A stretch of 12,656 nt of DNA from Clostridiales bacterium (lineage in GTDB: Bacteria > Bacillota > Clostridia > Lachnospirales > Lachnospiraceae): contig QAKV01000013.1 in the NCBI GenBank assembly GCA_003343625.1, positions 1 through 12,656 of the forward strand, written 5' to 3'. A model generated the notes under the pieces. The model did no database searches and had not been told where the DNA came from. It saw only the letters and a program-made list of their open reading frames with translations. Both the position numbers and the translations under genes were made by a program. The stretch's first letter is position 1. Every line of letters begins with the position of its first letter. Positions 1 to 6,100 of this stretch are shown here, one piece after another.

Positions 1-14
1 AGGGGGAAGTGCAA

Positions 15-40
15 CAAAAAAGCAGGACGTTTGCCCGCCT
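15..40 (-). terminator. weak terminator-like hairpin
   Basis: Read on the minus strand, a short G+C-rich imperfect hairpin (GCGGG pairing with CCTGC, one wobble) is followed by six T's. It lies downstream of a short copy of the tRNA-Lys 3' end. The stem is only about 5 bp, so this is a weak call. Confidence 0.3.
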
Positions 41-45
41 TTATT

Positions 46-56
46 GGTGCACTTCT
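46..56 (-). repeat. duplicate of the tRNA-Lys 3' terminal 11 nt
   Basis: The minus strand reads GAAGTGCACCA, identical to the acceptor 3' strand plus CCA of the tRNA-Lys remnant at 213-276. It is preceded by unrelated sequence with no T-arm. The bases just beyond the CCA end also resemble each other in the two copies: a CAAAA-rich stretch followed by GGAAGT near 4-10 and near 161-167. This looks like a partial duplication or an old attachment scar downstream of the tRNA gene. It is too short to be a tRNA. Confidence 0.5.
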
Positions 57-72
57 AGACGAGGGCGTAAAG

Positions 73-95
73 AAAACCTGCCGGTGGCAGGTTTT
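73..95. terminator. bidirectional intrinsic terminator hairpin
   Basis: A perfect 10-bp stem, AAAACCTGCC with GGCAGGTTTT, closes a 3-base loop (GGT). On the plus strand it is followed by TTTTTAG, and on the minus strand by TTTTCTTT. It could stop transcription in either direction. No confident protein gene lies beside it. Confidence 0.6.
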
Positions 96-177
96 TAGCC
101 CGAGAGTCCCTGCGAGACGAACCGGAGCGCGCAGCGCGAACGGTGAGTCCGCCCCGAAGGGGGAAGTACAGCAAAAC

Positions 178-208
178 AAAAAGGACATCCGAAATGGATG
201 TCCTTTTT
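178..208. terminator. terminator of the tRNA-Lys locus
   Basis: A perfect 13-bp stem (left arm 178-190, right arm 196-208, loop GAAAT) has an A-tract on one side and a T-tract on the other, so it can act in both directions. It begins 5 bases past the CCA end of the tRNA-Lys remnant on the minus strand, the normal place for a tRNA terminator. Confidence 0.8.
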
Positions 209-212
209 GCTT

Positions 213-276
<64 letters not shown>

Positions 277-326
277 TTACGACCACACTTAGCTCAGGGC
301 AGCTATTCAGCTGTTTTTGCGTGGAA
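277..326. other. probable element attachment half-site
   Basis: This is the stretch between the truncated tRNA-Lys and the stop codon of the large serine recombinase. It holds short inverted repeats (AGCT-rich around 299-315) and is where the element half of an attachment site would be expected. The exact crossover dinucleotide cannot be fixed because the other junction is not visible. Confidence 0.45.
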
Positions 327-2057
327 TTAAGCCACATTTCCGTCTGTGGCGTTTCTTAGAGAATTTTCGCTGGTTTCTTCTGTCTGGCACAATTCCAGGA
401 ACTGCTTGTAGGTCAGTTTCACATGGACGGTCACCTGATAACCTTTGCCCACTTCCACCTTTTCCAGCAGTTCACTCAGGATCATCCGCTTGCGAGCAAG
501 GGGCGCCAGTTCAAATTCCTCCGCCCAGCCGCAAAACTGTCGGTAGCACTCCTTGATCTTCTGCGCGAGTTCGCGGTCATCTTCCGCTTCCTGCAGCACT
601 TTTGCGTACTCCTGTCGCGCAGCCCGCAGCTCTGCTTCCGCCTTGGCGATCAGGCGAGCCAGCATTTCCTGTGAGAATCCGCTTTCGCCATCGAGGCATC
701 GCAGCACTTCTGCTTCGTATCTCTCCAGCGCATGTTCGCAGTCCTGCAACTTCTTTTCCAAGGTTGCCTTCTGCTTACGCTTGTCCTGATATTCCTGCCG
801 AATCTTCTGTTCCAGCAGCTTATCCCTTGGCTCGCATCGGATAGAAGAGAAGAGTTCTCGCACTACTTCCAGCACGATCCCGTCCACACGATCCGCCAAG
901 TACAGAGCCTGACCGTCGCAATCCCGAAGTTTCTGTGCTCTCTGATAGCAGTTATACTTCGGCTTCAGGGATTCTTTCACAGTGCCATCCTTCAGCTTAT
1001 AGCGGTCATGATGCATAAAGCCGGACATCTTGGCTCCGCAGTGCGCGCAGTAGACGAGCCCGGCCAGCAAGGTATTGTTATCCGACTTGTGAGCCACCTT
1101 GCGCGCCTCAGCATTTGAGGTACATCTCATATCCACCATCTCGTTGGCCTTTTGGAACAACTCCGGGCTTATGATCTCCAGTTCCGGCAGATGCTGTGAT
1201 TTGACGCTGCGGGTAACGATGTACCCCAGGTATCCCTCATGGCGCAAGATCCGCAGTATATGGACCGGGGTAAATTTCACTCCGCTGTGAGTGCGCAGCC
1301 CTCGGTTATTCAGCATCTCCGCCATTGCGTAAGCGCTTTTTCCTTCATAGGCCGCCAGTTCAAACAGCTCCTGCACAATGGGCGCCTCCGCTGGGTCGAC
1401 TTCGAGATCCTTTACAGGCTGCCCCTTTTTGTTCACTCGGCCTTTATACACCGCCCGATAGCCATAAGCCACCGTGCCTCCGCTGTAATGGCCGCTTGAA
1501 TTGAGCTGCTGAATGCGTGTTGCTACACGTTCTGCAATCTTTTCCGACTCTCCTGCTGCCTGCCAAAAGCGGATGTAGTTGATGAGCTTATCGGTATGGC
1601 TGTCGATCTTTTGCTGTCCCTCGCGGGTACTCCAGACCTCCACGCCGTGCTTCACAAACCATTCAACCACATACGGCGTTTCACTTTCAATGCGCCCGAG
1701 GCGGTCGAATAGGAAAACCAGGAGAATGTCGATATCCCCCTTTTCAGCTTCTGCTTTCAGCTCCTGAATGGCATCTCGTTTGGTTGCGGATACTTTCGAT
1801 CCCGAAACGCCCTTCTCTGCCTTTTCCAGCACCACACGCCAACCATGCTGCGCGCAGAATTTCCGGCACTCGATTTTTTGCATGGGGATATCGTCATGAT
1901 CCACCTGTCCTTTGGTCGACACACGGTAGGCGAGTCCCGCGCGCGGCGCATCGGACGGCAGCTTGGCCATCTCCCTTGCAAAAAACTCATCATTGAGCCA
2001 GATCTCATCGCTTGCTGAGATTTGGACGGATTCTCCGAATTGATTGGTATACTTCAC
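327..2057 (-). CDS. large serine recombinase (site-specific integrase)
   Basis: A large serine recombinase of about 576 residues that probably catalyses integration and excision of the element. From the N-terminus I see a roughly 40-residue leader, a resolvase catalytic domain with the nucleophile motif YRVSTKGQ (Ser47) and the downstream DRLGR arginines (118-122), the recombinase DNA-binding domain (about 195-310, YGYR start), a zinc ribbon (C337/C340 with C370/C380), a charged coiled coil (about 410-500) and a C-terminal tail. The frame could open at an ATG at 2081. However, AAGGAGG at 2066-2072 lies inside that extension, 8 bases before a GTG at 2057, so I take the GTG as start. The gene ends about 50 bases from the truncated tRNA-Lys, the usual place for an integrase at its attachment site. 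The 40-residue leader before the catalytic domain is longer than in most relatives. Function is confident; the target site is inferred. Confidence 0.93.
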   Translation of the reverse strand: MKYTNQFGESVQISASDEIWLNDEFFAREMAKLPSDAPRAGLAYRVSTKGQVDHDDIPMQKIECRKFCAQHGWRVVLEKAEKGVSGSKVSATKRDAIQELKAEAEKGDIDILLVFLFDRLGRIESETPYVVEWFVKHGVEVWSTREGQQKIDSHTDKLINYIRFWQAAGESEKIAERVATRIQQLNSSGHYSGGTVAYGYRAVYKGRVNKKGQPVKDLEVDPAEAPIVQELFELAAYEGKSAYAMAEMLNNRGLRTHSGVKFTPVHILRILRHEGYLGYIVTRSVKSQHLPELEIISPELFQKANEMVDMRCTSNAEARKVAHKSDNNTLLAGLVYCAHCGAKMSGFMHHDRYKLKDGTVKESLKPKYNCYQRAQKLRDCDGQALYLADRVDGIVLEVVRELFSSIRCEPRDKLLEQKIRQEYQDKRKQKATLEKKLQDCEHALERYEAEVLRCLDGESGFSQEMLARLIAKAEAELRAARQEYAKVLQEAEDDRELAQKIKECYRQFCGWAEEFELAPLARKRMILSELLEKVEVGKGYQVTVHVKLTYKQFLELCQTEETSENSLRNATDGNVA

Positions 2058-2065
2058 TGCCCTGT

Positions 2066-2072
2066 CCTCCTT
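2066..2072 (-). promoter_or_regulatory. RBS deciding the recombinase start
   Basis: AAGGAGG on the minus strand lies 8 bases upstream of a GTG at 2055-2057. It falls within the longer open frame that starts at 2081, so the shorter GTG-initiated protein is preferred. Confidence 0.8.
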
Positions 2073-2092
2073 GTAGGTCATGCCTGCAATTC

Positions 2093-2102
2093 GGACCGGT
2101 CC
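2093..2102. repeat. 10-bp perfect palindrome upstream of the recombinase
   Basis: GGACCGGTCC is a perfect palindrome about 35 bases upstream of the recombinase GTG, between the candidate promoter and the RBS. It could be a regulator site in the leader or chance. Confidence 0.3.
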
Positions 2103-2160
2103 TATTCATTTTTCAAGGTTCTGCCGGGGAGGTATAGCCTTCCCCGCACTACAACACTAC

Positions 2161-2189
2161 CTTATAAGGCAAAGGAAAGCTATCACCAA
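2161..2189 (-). promoter_or_regulatory. candidate promoter of the recombinase
   Basis: On the minus strand TTGGTG (2184-2189) and TATAAG (2161-2166) are separated by 17 bases. The -10 match is 5 of 6 and the -35 is weak. The implied leader is about 100 bases. No better promoter was seen between the recombinase and the terminator at 2251-2287. Confidence 0.35.
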
Positions 2190-2250
2190 AACGGAGAAAC
2201 ACCGCTGTTCAAACTGGTGAAATTGCAGCACATTACACTCCTGTGACACG

Positions 2251-2287
2251 AAAAGAAGGCTGCCCGCCTGAACGTCGGGTAGCCTTC
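2251..2287 (-). terminator. intrinsic terminator after the small XRE gene
   Basis: A 12-bp stem (2255-2266 with 2276-2287, one G-U pair, loop of 9) is followed on the minus strand by TTTTCG. It separates the small regulator gene ending at 2307 from the recombinase. The plus strand side is also T-rich, so it may act both ways. Confidence 0.75.
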
Positions 2288-2306
2288 TTCTATACATATT
2301 TATATG

Positions 2307-2543
2307 TTATTCCTGGCAGTCTTGCACTTGGGATTCGTGCTTGTCTGTGCGGAGGTACTCAATCAGGTCTCCCGGCTGGCAGTCCATGATCTCGCACAAT
2401 TTCCCCAGCGTTTCCGTTGTTACCGGCTTATCGTGCCGAATACGCTGTAGTGTCTGAGCGTCGATCCCTTCATTTGCCAAGCGATAAAAGGAGATCTTCT
2501 TTTGTTCCATAAGCTGCCGCATTGGTCGAAAGGAAATCGGCAT
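2307..2543 (-). CDS. small XRE-family HTH repressor
   Basis: A 78-residue protein that is almost entirely a Cro/C1-type helix-turn-helix. Helix 1 is around MRQLMEQKKISFYRLA (8-23), the HTH core is near 24-37 (IDAQTLQRIR) and the scaffold helix near 42-53 (TTETLGKLCEIM), followed by the typical C-D-x-x-D-L motif variant (CQPGDLIEYL). The length and layout match the compact YozG-like subgroup. It is divergent from the SLOG gene at 2627, and the 83 bases between their start codons hold a perfect inverted repeat overlapping both promoters, so it probably represses itself and the SLOG gene. The start is ATG with a GGGGTG Shine-Dalgarno. A strong terminator closes the gene, so it is probably monocistronic. 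Confidence 0.85.
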   Translation of the reverse strand: MPISFRPMRQLMEQKKISFYRLANEGIDAQTLQRIRHDKPVTTETLGKLCEIMDCQPGDLIEYLRTDKHESQVQDCQE

Positions 2544-2563
2544 CGCATCACCCCATTGCCAAT

Positions 2564-2569
2564 ATTATA
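2564..2569 (-). promoter_or_regulatory. -10 element of the small XRE gene
   Basis: A perfect TATAAT on the minus strand lies 20 bases upstream of the ATG at 2543. The expected -35 position, 17 bases further up, falls in the left arm of the inverted repeat at 2585-2616 and is a poor match (ATATAG). Repressor or activator binding there would directly affect this promoter. Confidence 0.55.
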
Positions 2570-2575
2570 GGGGGC

Positions 2576-2604
2576 TTGCCGCGGCTCTATATAGTGAATA
2601 TAAT
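2576..2604 (+). promoter_or_regulatory. promoter of the SLOG gene
   Basis: TTGCCG (2576-2581) and a perfect TATAAT (2599-2604) have a 17-base spacer. The -10 hexamer sits in the centre of the inverted repeat at 2585-2616, so a bound repressor would block RNA polymerase. GAGGTGA (2614-2620) provides the RBS for the ATG at 2627. Confidence 0.7.
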
Positions 2605-2616
2605 CACTATATAGAG
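2585..2616. promoter_or_regulatory. shared operator: perfect 13-bp inverted repeat
   Basis: CTCTATATAGTGA (2585-2597) and TCACTATATAGAG (2604-2616) are exact inverted copies around a 6-base spacer. Each arm contains the self-palindrome CTATATAG, and the two copies (2587-2594 and 2607-2614) are centred 20 bp apart, about two helical turns. It overlaps the SLOG -10 and the -35 region of the XRE gene. This fits an operator for the XRE protein; the assignment is inferred from position. Confidence 0.75.
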
Positions 2617-2626
2617 GTGATGCTGT

Positions 2627-3064
2627 ATGACCGTAACATTCTGCGGACATCGGACACTTGAACACCCTGTTCAGGTAAAAAGCTGGCTGCGAGAAGTCGT
2701 TTGTGATCTTATTGGACAGGGCGCGAACACTTTTCTCTTGGGCGGTTATGGAGCGTTTGACCTCATGGCTGCCCAAATTGTTCATGAGTTGAAAGCCGAG
2801 TTTCCCAACATTGAATCCACGCTGGTCCTCGCTTATCTTTCCACTGATGTAGACCTTCAGCTCTACGATAATTCTTTGTATCCGCCTTTGGAAAACATTC
2901 CGCCACGCTATGCCATCTCCAGACGAAACCGCTGGCTCGTTGAAAACTCCGATATCGTGGTGGCGTATGTACAGCACAGTTGGGGCGGGGCTGCCACCAC
3001 GCTCTCTTTCGCGGCGCACAAAGGCAAACCGATCATCGTTTATCCAAACAAACTTGACGCTTAA
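2627..3064 (+). CDS. SLOG-superfamily protein (DUF1273/YpsA-like)
   Basis: A 145-residue single-domain protein of the SLOG (Smf/DprA-LOG) Rossmann-like class. Visible signatures are the N-terminal TFCGHR (4-9), the glycine-rich loop LLGGYGAFD with the following helix DLMAAQIVHELK, a second conserved block RRNRWLVENSDIVVAYV, and a GGAATTLSFA turn before the last strand. SLOG domains bind nucleotides or nucleotide-derived ligands, and some act as sensors in defence systems; the ligand here is unknown. The start is ATG with GAGGTGA 6 bases upstream. It is divergent from a small XRE gene with a shared operator, so its level is probably tightly repressed. Its stop overlaps the stop of the convergent 63-residue gene by 3 bases, with no terminator between them. 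Confidence 0.85.
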   Translation: MTVTFCGHRTLEHPVQVKSWLREVVCDLIGQGANTFLLGGYGAFDLMAAQIVHELKAEFPNIESTLVLAYLSTDVDLQLYDNSLYPPLENIPPRYAISRRNRWLVENSDIVVAYVQHSWGGAATTLSFAAHKGKPIIVYPNKLDA

Positions 3065-3252
3065 TAACTGGATTGCAAATTCTGCGCCCTTTCCATTCGA
3101 TATCGGTACGCCTGCATAATCACATCCAACAGGTTTTGTGCCGTGCCGGAACTTTGTTCTGCAAAACATATCTTGACGGAATACGGCCCGTACTGCCGCT
3201 CCAGCACAACCGCTTTTTCCTTGTCCCCTTTCGCCTTCGGCTGTTTCACCAT
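3061..3252 (-). CDS. 63-residue protein coupled to the small recombinase
   Basis: A small basic-to-neutral protein with a Lys-rich start (MVKQPKAKGDKEK) and a compact middle/C-terminal part with the pattern YGPYSVKICF...S.GTA.NLLDVI. I do not recognise it with certainty; the pattern is loosely like the TnpW-type small proteins found beside transposon recombinases. Its ATG overlaps the stop codon of the upstream resolvase-like gene (ATGGTGA), so translation is probably coupled, and GGGGAGAG provides an RBS. It ends tail-to-tail with the SLOG gene, the two stop codons overlapping. Function is unknown; co-expression with the recombinase-like protein is the main clue. Confidence 0.65.
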   Translation of the reverse strand: MVKQPKAKGDKEKAVVLERQYGPYSVKICFAEQSSGTAQNLLDVIMQAYRYRMERAQNLQSSY

Positions 3253-3659
3253 GGTACATCTCTCCCCTTTTGCGCCGCCCTTTTGCGCAGAGGTAATTCC
3301 ACCCCTCGGATGCTGAGTTCATAGCGCAGATCCGTACCGGCCGTTACGAGCACAGCGCCATGATCCTGCAAAAAGTTCAGTATCCGGATGAGCGTGCTGT
3401 TATCCCTGCTGAGGCGAGAAAGATCCCACACCATAACAATATGTGCATTTCCCCGGCGAACTTCTCCCACCATAAGTTTCAGCCCTACACGGTGGATACT
3501 ATTGCCGCTGTGCCGATCCTGAGAAGTGCCGACAACAATGTATCCCCTCCGTTCTGCTTCCTCCAGCAGGTCTGTCATTTGCGCAGACAACTCACTCAGA
3601 CTCTGCCTTCCGCTCCGACTGTAAAGCCAAACCGTTCGCATTTCTCTGTCTTCAGACAC
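3246..3659 (-). CDS. small serine-recombinase catalytic-domain protein
   Basis: About 137 residues, matching only the catalytic domain of resolvase/invertase-type recombinases. There is an N-terminal strand with WLYSRSGRQ (11-19), a DRHSGNSIHR loop, and VVWDLSRLSRD-like residues (MVWDLSRLSRD), which carry the conserved catalytic arginines. The usual YxRVS active-site motif is changed to YSRSG, so the serine is one position early or the protein is degenerate. No DNA-binding domain follows. I start it at GTG 3659 because GGGAGGG lies 7 bases upstream; the open frame extends further but inside the helicase gene. It overlaps the helicase 3' end by 64 bases and the downstream 63-residue gene by a few. 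It could be an accessory resolvase, a regulator of recombination, or a decaying gene. Confidence 0.7.
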   Translation of the reverse strand: MSEDREMRTVWLYSRSGRQSLSELSAQMTDLLEEAERRGYIVVGTSQDRHSGNSIHRVGLKLMVGEVRRGNAHIVMVWDLSRLSRDNSTLIRILNFLQDHGAVLVTAGTDLRYELSIRGVELPLRKRAAQKGRDVPW

Positions 3660-5620
3660 ATTTGTTCCCTCCCATATACAAAAAAATAATCCGGGCCTTT
3701 TCTGGCCCGGATGAATTGTTCTACGTCTTCGATTTGTCTTGTAACAGGTACCGGAGGCAGCGCCTCCATAACCTCCCTGTGATATTTTCTGCCCGGCGCA
3801 GCTCTGTGATCCAAGATCGATACCACACAGGTATCTGTTTCTGTCCGGATTGCCCGTCCAAATCCCTGACGAAGTTTCACCTGCATCTCCGGCACAATAA
3901 CCGCGTTGATGTAATCCTGCAAGGTCATATAGTTTGCCTGCTGTGCTTCCCGGCTGGGATCCGGCACTGGGAACGGCAGGCGCGGGACGATAAGGGACGA
4001 AACTATATCGCCTGGGAAGTCGATTCCCTCCCAGCAGCTTCCCGCTGCAAACAGGACGGCATTTTGCTCTCTTTTGAAGCGACGGATCGTATCCTGGGAA
4101 TTGCGCCACACTTCCATGAGCGGAACCGGCATCTGATCCTTCACAAGGCTGTATACCGCTCCCATAAGTGAGTAGGATGTAAACAGCACCAGTGTGTGCC
4201 CACCGGTCGCATGGACAAGCTGGAGTATTTCTTTGGCGATTCGTTTGCTTTCTGAATTGCTGCCGTGGGGTTCCCCCTTGCTACTCTCAGGGAAATAAAG
4301 CAGACAATTTCTTTTATAATCAAAAGGCGATGGTGCAGAATAGGTTCGTACATTCGGCAAAGAATCCAGCCCTGTCTTCTCCATAACCGGATGAAAATCA
4401 TTCCCCGCTTTCAGTGTTCCCGAGGTCAGGATCACCGGAATACGTTGCTCCCATAATGCGCGCCGGAGCTGCTTTGGGATGTCCTTATTGACGGCGCACA
4501 GAAACGGGGTTCCATCCCTGTCATATTTCAGATATCGAATGTACCTGCTGTCCTGCTCCCGAAAAAGCCGCGTTGTCCTTTCCATCTTTTCCAGTCGGTG
4601 GACCAGCCAGCGGGGTGCTTTTTCAGGCAGTGTTCTTTTTATCTGGGAAAAAGAGTTCTCGCAATCCATGAGAACCTTGCTCCGGATCGATGTAAGAATA
4701 AGCGGAAGGCGGCAGCGTTCGTCTTCCCTCGTTTCCACCTGTCGAAATGCAGCTGCGAAATGCGCGCTCTTCTCCCGGAGAGTGTGCACTGCCTGGCTGC
4801 ATTTTTCTTTTTCCAGCAAGTTGGTGAGCTCTTCAAAATCCTGAAACGAGAGGGTTTCCCCATACATCTGACAAGCTGCATCCCACAGTTTATGGGCTTC
4901 GTCCACCACAAGAATTCCGTACCCTCTGAGCAGAGGATGAAACCCTTGCCGTCGATGCTCCGCATCCGCCAAGAGATAGTTGTGATTGCATATTTGAATC
5001 ATGGCAGGTCCTGATTGTGCCTGGCGCAGATAGACATGATAACGACAGGTATCCTTTCTGGCACAGGATTTTGGGCACGCTTTCGGTACGCAGACCTGCC
5101 GCCTGTCAAATTCGCTGAGCCCTGTTACGGTGTCCAGATCATAGCGAAGCATAAGCGAACGAAGCGCCGCAAGTTGCTTCGCATTTTTCTTTGTTCCCGC
5201 GACAGCCTTTAAGCGTTGGGACAAACGCTCATCACAAACGAATCGCTCTTTCCCCTTGCGCAGATACGCTGTCAAAGGTTCATCAATAACACTGTTGGAC
5301 AATAGCACCTTTGATAAAAACGGGAGATATTCTCCAAGGATTGCTTCTTGCAAGGCTACGCTGGAAGTGGAAATAACAAGTGGGCGACTAAGTTGGATAG
5401 AATACTTCCGTGCCAAGATACAGGCGACCAGATATGCGTATGTTTTACCAATGCCAACACCTGCGTCACAGAGAGAAATCGTATTATGGAGCAGACTATC
5501 CAACATGCTGTGGCAAAGAGCAATCTGCTCCTCGCGCACAGTCAGACCACTTTTCGGCAGAATGACTCGAAAGATTTTTTCCACTTCCGCATGTGCCCGC
5601 TCCGTTATATTGATCAGCAT
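3596..5620 (-). CDS. DinG/XPD-type superfamily 2 DNA helicase
   Basis: A 674-residue ATP-dependent DNA helicase. Motifs in order: Walker A AGVGIGKT (53-60); a cysteine cluster for an iron-sulphur site (C129 and C177/C182/C186/C192); DEAH box VVDEAHKLWD (238-247); ILTSGTL (motif III); the segment CWEGIDFPG (motif V) followed by IVPRLPFPVP; and QGFGRAIR (motif VI). This is the XPD/DinG layout, 5'-3' helicases with a 4Fe-4S domain. On mobile elements such helicases are thought to help replication or processing of transferred DNA; its role here is inferred. The start is ATG with AAGGAG 7 bases upstream. The last roughly 35 codons run through a strong intrinsic terminator (3680-3712) and then overlap the resolvase-like gene, so the C-terminal tail may be a late extension or the terminator a read-through control point. 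Confidence 0.9.
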   Translation of the reverse strand: MLINITERAHAEVEKIFRVILPKSGLTVREEQIALCHSMLDSLLHNTISLCDAGVGIGKTYAYLVACILARKYSIQLSRPLVISTSSVALQEAILGEYLPFLSKVLLSNSVIDEPLTAYLRKGKERFVCDERLSQRLKAVAGTKKNAKQLAALRSLMLRYDLDTVTGLSEFDRRQVCVPKACPKSCARKDTCRYHVYLRQAQSGPAMIQICNHNYLLADAEHRRQGFHPLLRGYGILVVDEAHKLWDAACQMYGETLSFQDFEELTNLLEKEKCSQAVHTLREKSAHFAAAFRQVETREDERCRLPLILTSIRSKVLMDCENSFSQIKRTLPEKAPRWLVHRLEKMERTTRLFREQDSRYIRYLKYDRDGTPFLCAVNKDIPKQLRRALWEQRIPVILTSGTLKAGNDFHPVMEKTGLDSLPNVRTYSAPSPFDYKRNCLLYFPESSKGEPHGSNSESKRIAKEILQLVHATGGHTLVLFTSYSLMGAVYSLVKDQMPVPLMEVWRNSQDTIRRFKREQNAVLFAAGSCWEGIDFPGDIVSSLIVPRLPFPVPDPSREAQQANYMTLQDYINAVIVPEMQVKLRQGFGRAIRTETDTCVVSILDHRAAPGRKYHREVMEALPPVPVTRQIEDVEQFIRARKGPDYFFVYGREQMCLKTEKCERFGFTVGAEGRV
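3680..3712 (-). terminator. strong intrinsic terminator inside the helicase 3' coding end
   Basis: On the minus strand ATCCGGGCC (3712-3704) and GGCCCGGAT (3697-3689) form a perfect 9-bp stem with a 6-base loop, followed by TATTTTTTTG. It lies about 85 bases before the helicase stop codon and 21 bases before the downstream GTG. The coding frame reads through it as IRARKGPDYFFV. As a terminator it is as good as any in the window, so expression of the downstream pair may depend on read-through. Confidence 0.85.
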
Positions 5621-5622
5621 GG

Positions 5623-5736
5623 CTATGCTCCTTTTGAGTCAGCCGTTAACGACAAAGTAATGCAGCGCAGCCTGTCTGCTGCGCTGCACGGATTCGCCGT
5701 CAACGACGGCAATTCTAAATGTGGGTTTAACTGCAC
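5623..5736 (-). CDS. doubtful 37-residue frame before the helicase
   Basis: A GTG-initiated frame (VQLNPHLELPSLTANP...) stops 2 bases before the helicase ATG. It spans the 11-bp hairpin. The Shine-Dalgarno is weak (GGGGAT, about 11 bases away). The frame stays open upstream to about 5790 without a start codon. It could be a leader peptide or chance. Confidence 0.2.
   Translation of the reverse strand: MQLNPHLELPSLTANPCSAADRLRCITLSLTADSKGA
5661..5688. repeat. 11-bp perfect hairpin upstream of the helicase
   Basis: TGCAGCGCAGC (5661-5671) pairs exactly with GCTGCGCTGCA (5678-5688) around a 6-base loop. It has no adjacent T-tract, so it is not an intrinsic terminator. It lies about 40 bases upstream of the helicase start and would form in the mRNA leader. 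Confidence 0.6.
5696..5710. repeat. 6-bp hairpin next to the 11-bp hairpin
   Basis: GCCGTC and GACGGC flank a 3-base loop (AAC). With the neighbouring larger hairpin it suggests a structured region. A related sequence, GCCGTTAACGAC, occurs at 5642-5653. Confidence 0.45.
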
Positions 5737-5825
5737 CGTATTTGTTTCATCCCCGGCGCATGGGAACCATGCAGGCGGACTTCTGGCCGAAAAGCCCCTT
5801 CACGGCATTCCAAAGGTCTTGCTGA

Positions 5826-5903
5826 TTACAACCCAAGGTCAACCGGCCCATCTGACGTGTGGGCAAACGTAAAATCGATGCACCTGCTCACTCCCAAGGT
5901 CAT
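5826..5903 (-). CDS. doubtful 25-residue frame
   Basis: The frame starts with an ATG overlapping the stop codon of the frame at 5900-6007 (ATGA overlap) and reads MTLGVSRCIDFTFAHTSDG and onward. The start-stop overlap is the only positive sign. No known motif. Confidence 0.2.
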   Translation of the reverse strand: MTLGVSRCIDFTFAHTSDGPVDLGL

Positions 5904-6007
5904 GGCGTATGAGGCGACCAACACCTCTTTTCGGGCAAAATAGATCGCTCCGACTTTGCCTTCTTCTCTGTCTGCCCATGGTCAAACAGAGAATCCGGCA
6001 TTGCCAT
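5900..6007 (-). CDS. doubtful 35-residue frame
   Basis: The frame opens at an ATG with a weak AGGATG nearby and reads MAMPDSLFDHGQTEKKAK and onward; a longer version would need a TTG at 6082 without an RBS. It is charged, has no membrane segment, and its stop overlaps the next tiny frame's ATG. Real translation is uncertain. Confidence 0.25.
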   Translation of the reverse strand: MAMPDSLFDHGQTEKKAKSERSILPEKRCWSPHTP

Positions 6008-6100
6008 CCTGGCGCTTTTCCCGATGTCGCTTCCCTGGAAGGAGCTCAGTGCTCCCGCATGGCTATGTATTCGTATTGTCAAGGTACCGACCTGTCTCGG

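Larger units (their letters stand above)
5621..6100. other. 480-base stretch without a confident gene
   Basis: This lies between the helicase start and the HTH gene stop. It contains two clear hairpins (5661-5688, 5696-5710), a direct repeat CCCAAGGTCA at 5832-5841 and 5894-5903, and three very short minus-strand frames (5623-5736, 5826-5903, 5900-6007). I see no family signature or strong promoter. It may be a structured leader for the helicase mRNA, an old gene remnant, or a site such as an origin. Confidence 0.5.

Noticed and set aside
286..298. CACTTAGCTCAGG on the plus strand, resembling a tRNA-Lys 5' end
   Set aside because: The orientation is opposite to the tRNA remnant and the acceptor strand does not match fully; most likely chance or part of the attachment sequence.
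2420..3322. A 300-codon minus-strand frame
   Set aside because: It is antisense to the SLOG gene and overlaps the small XRE and 63-residue genes; no family features or sensible RBS.
3660..4109. A longer N-terminus for the resolvase-like protein
   Set aside because: The extension overlaps the helicase gene in another frame and carries no recombinase features, while a good RBS sits directly before the GTG at 3659.
5348..5872. A 174-codon plus-strand frame
   Set aside because: About half is antisense to the helicase 5' end and the rest crosses the hairpins; no domain signs.
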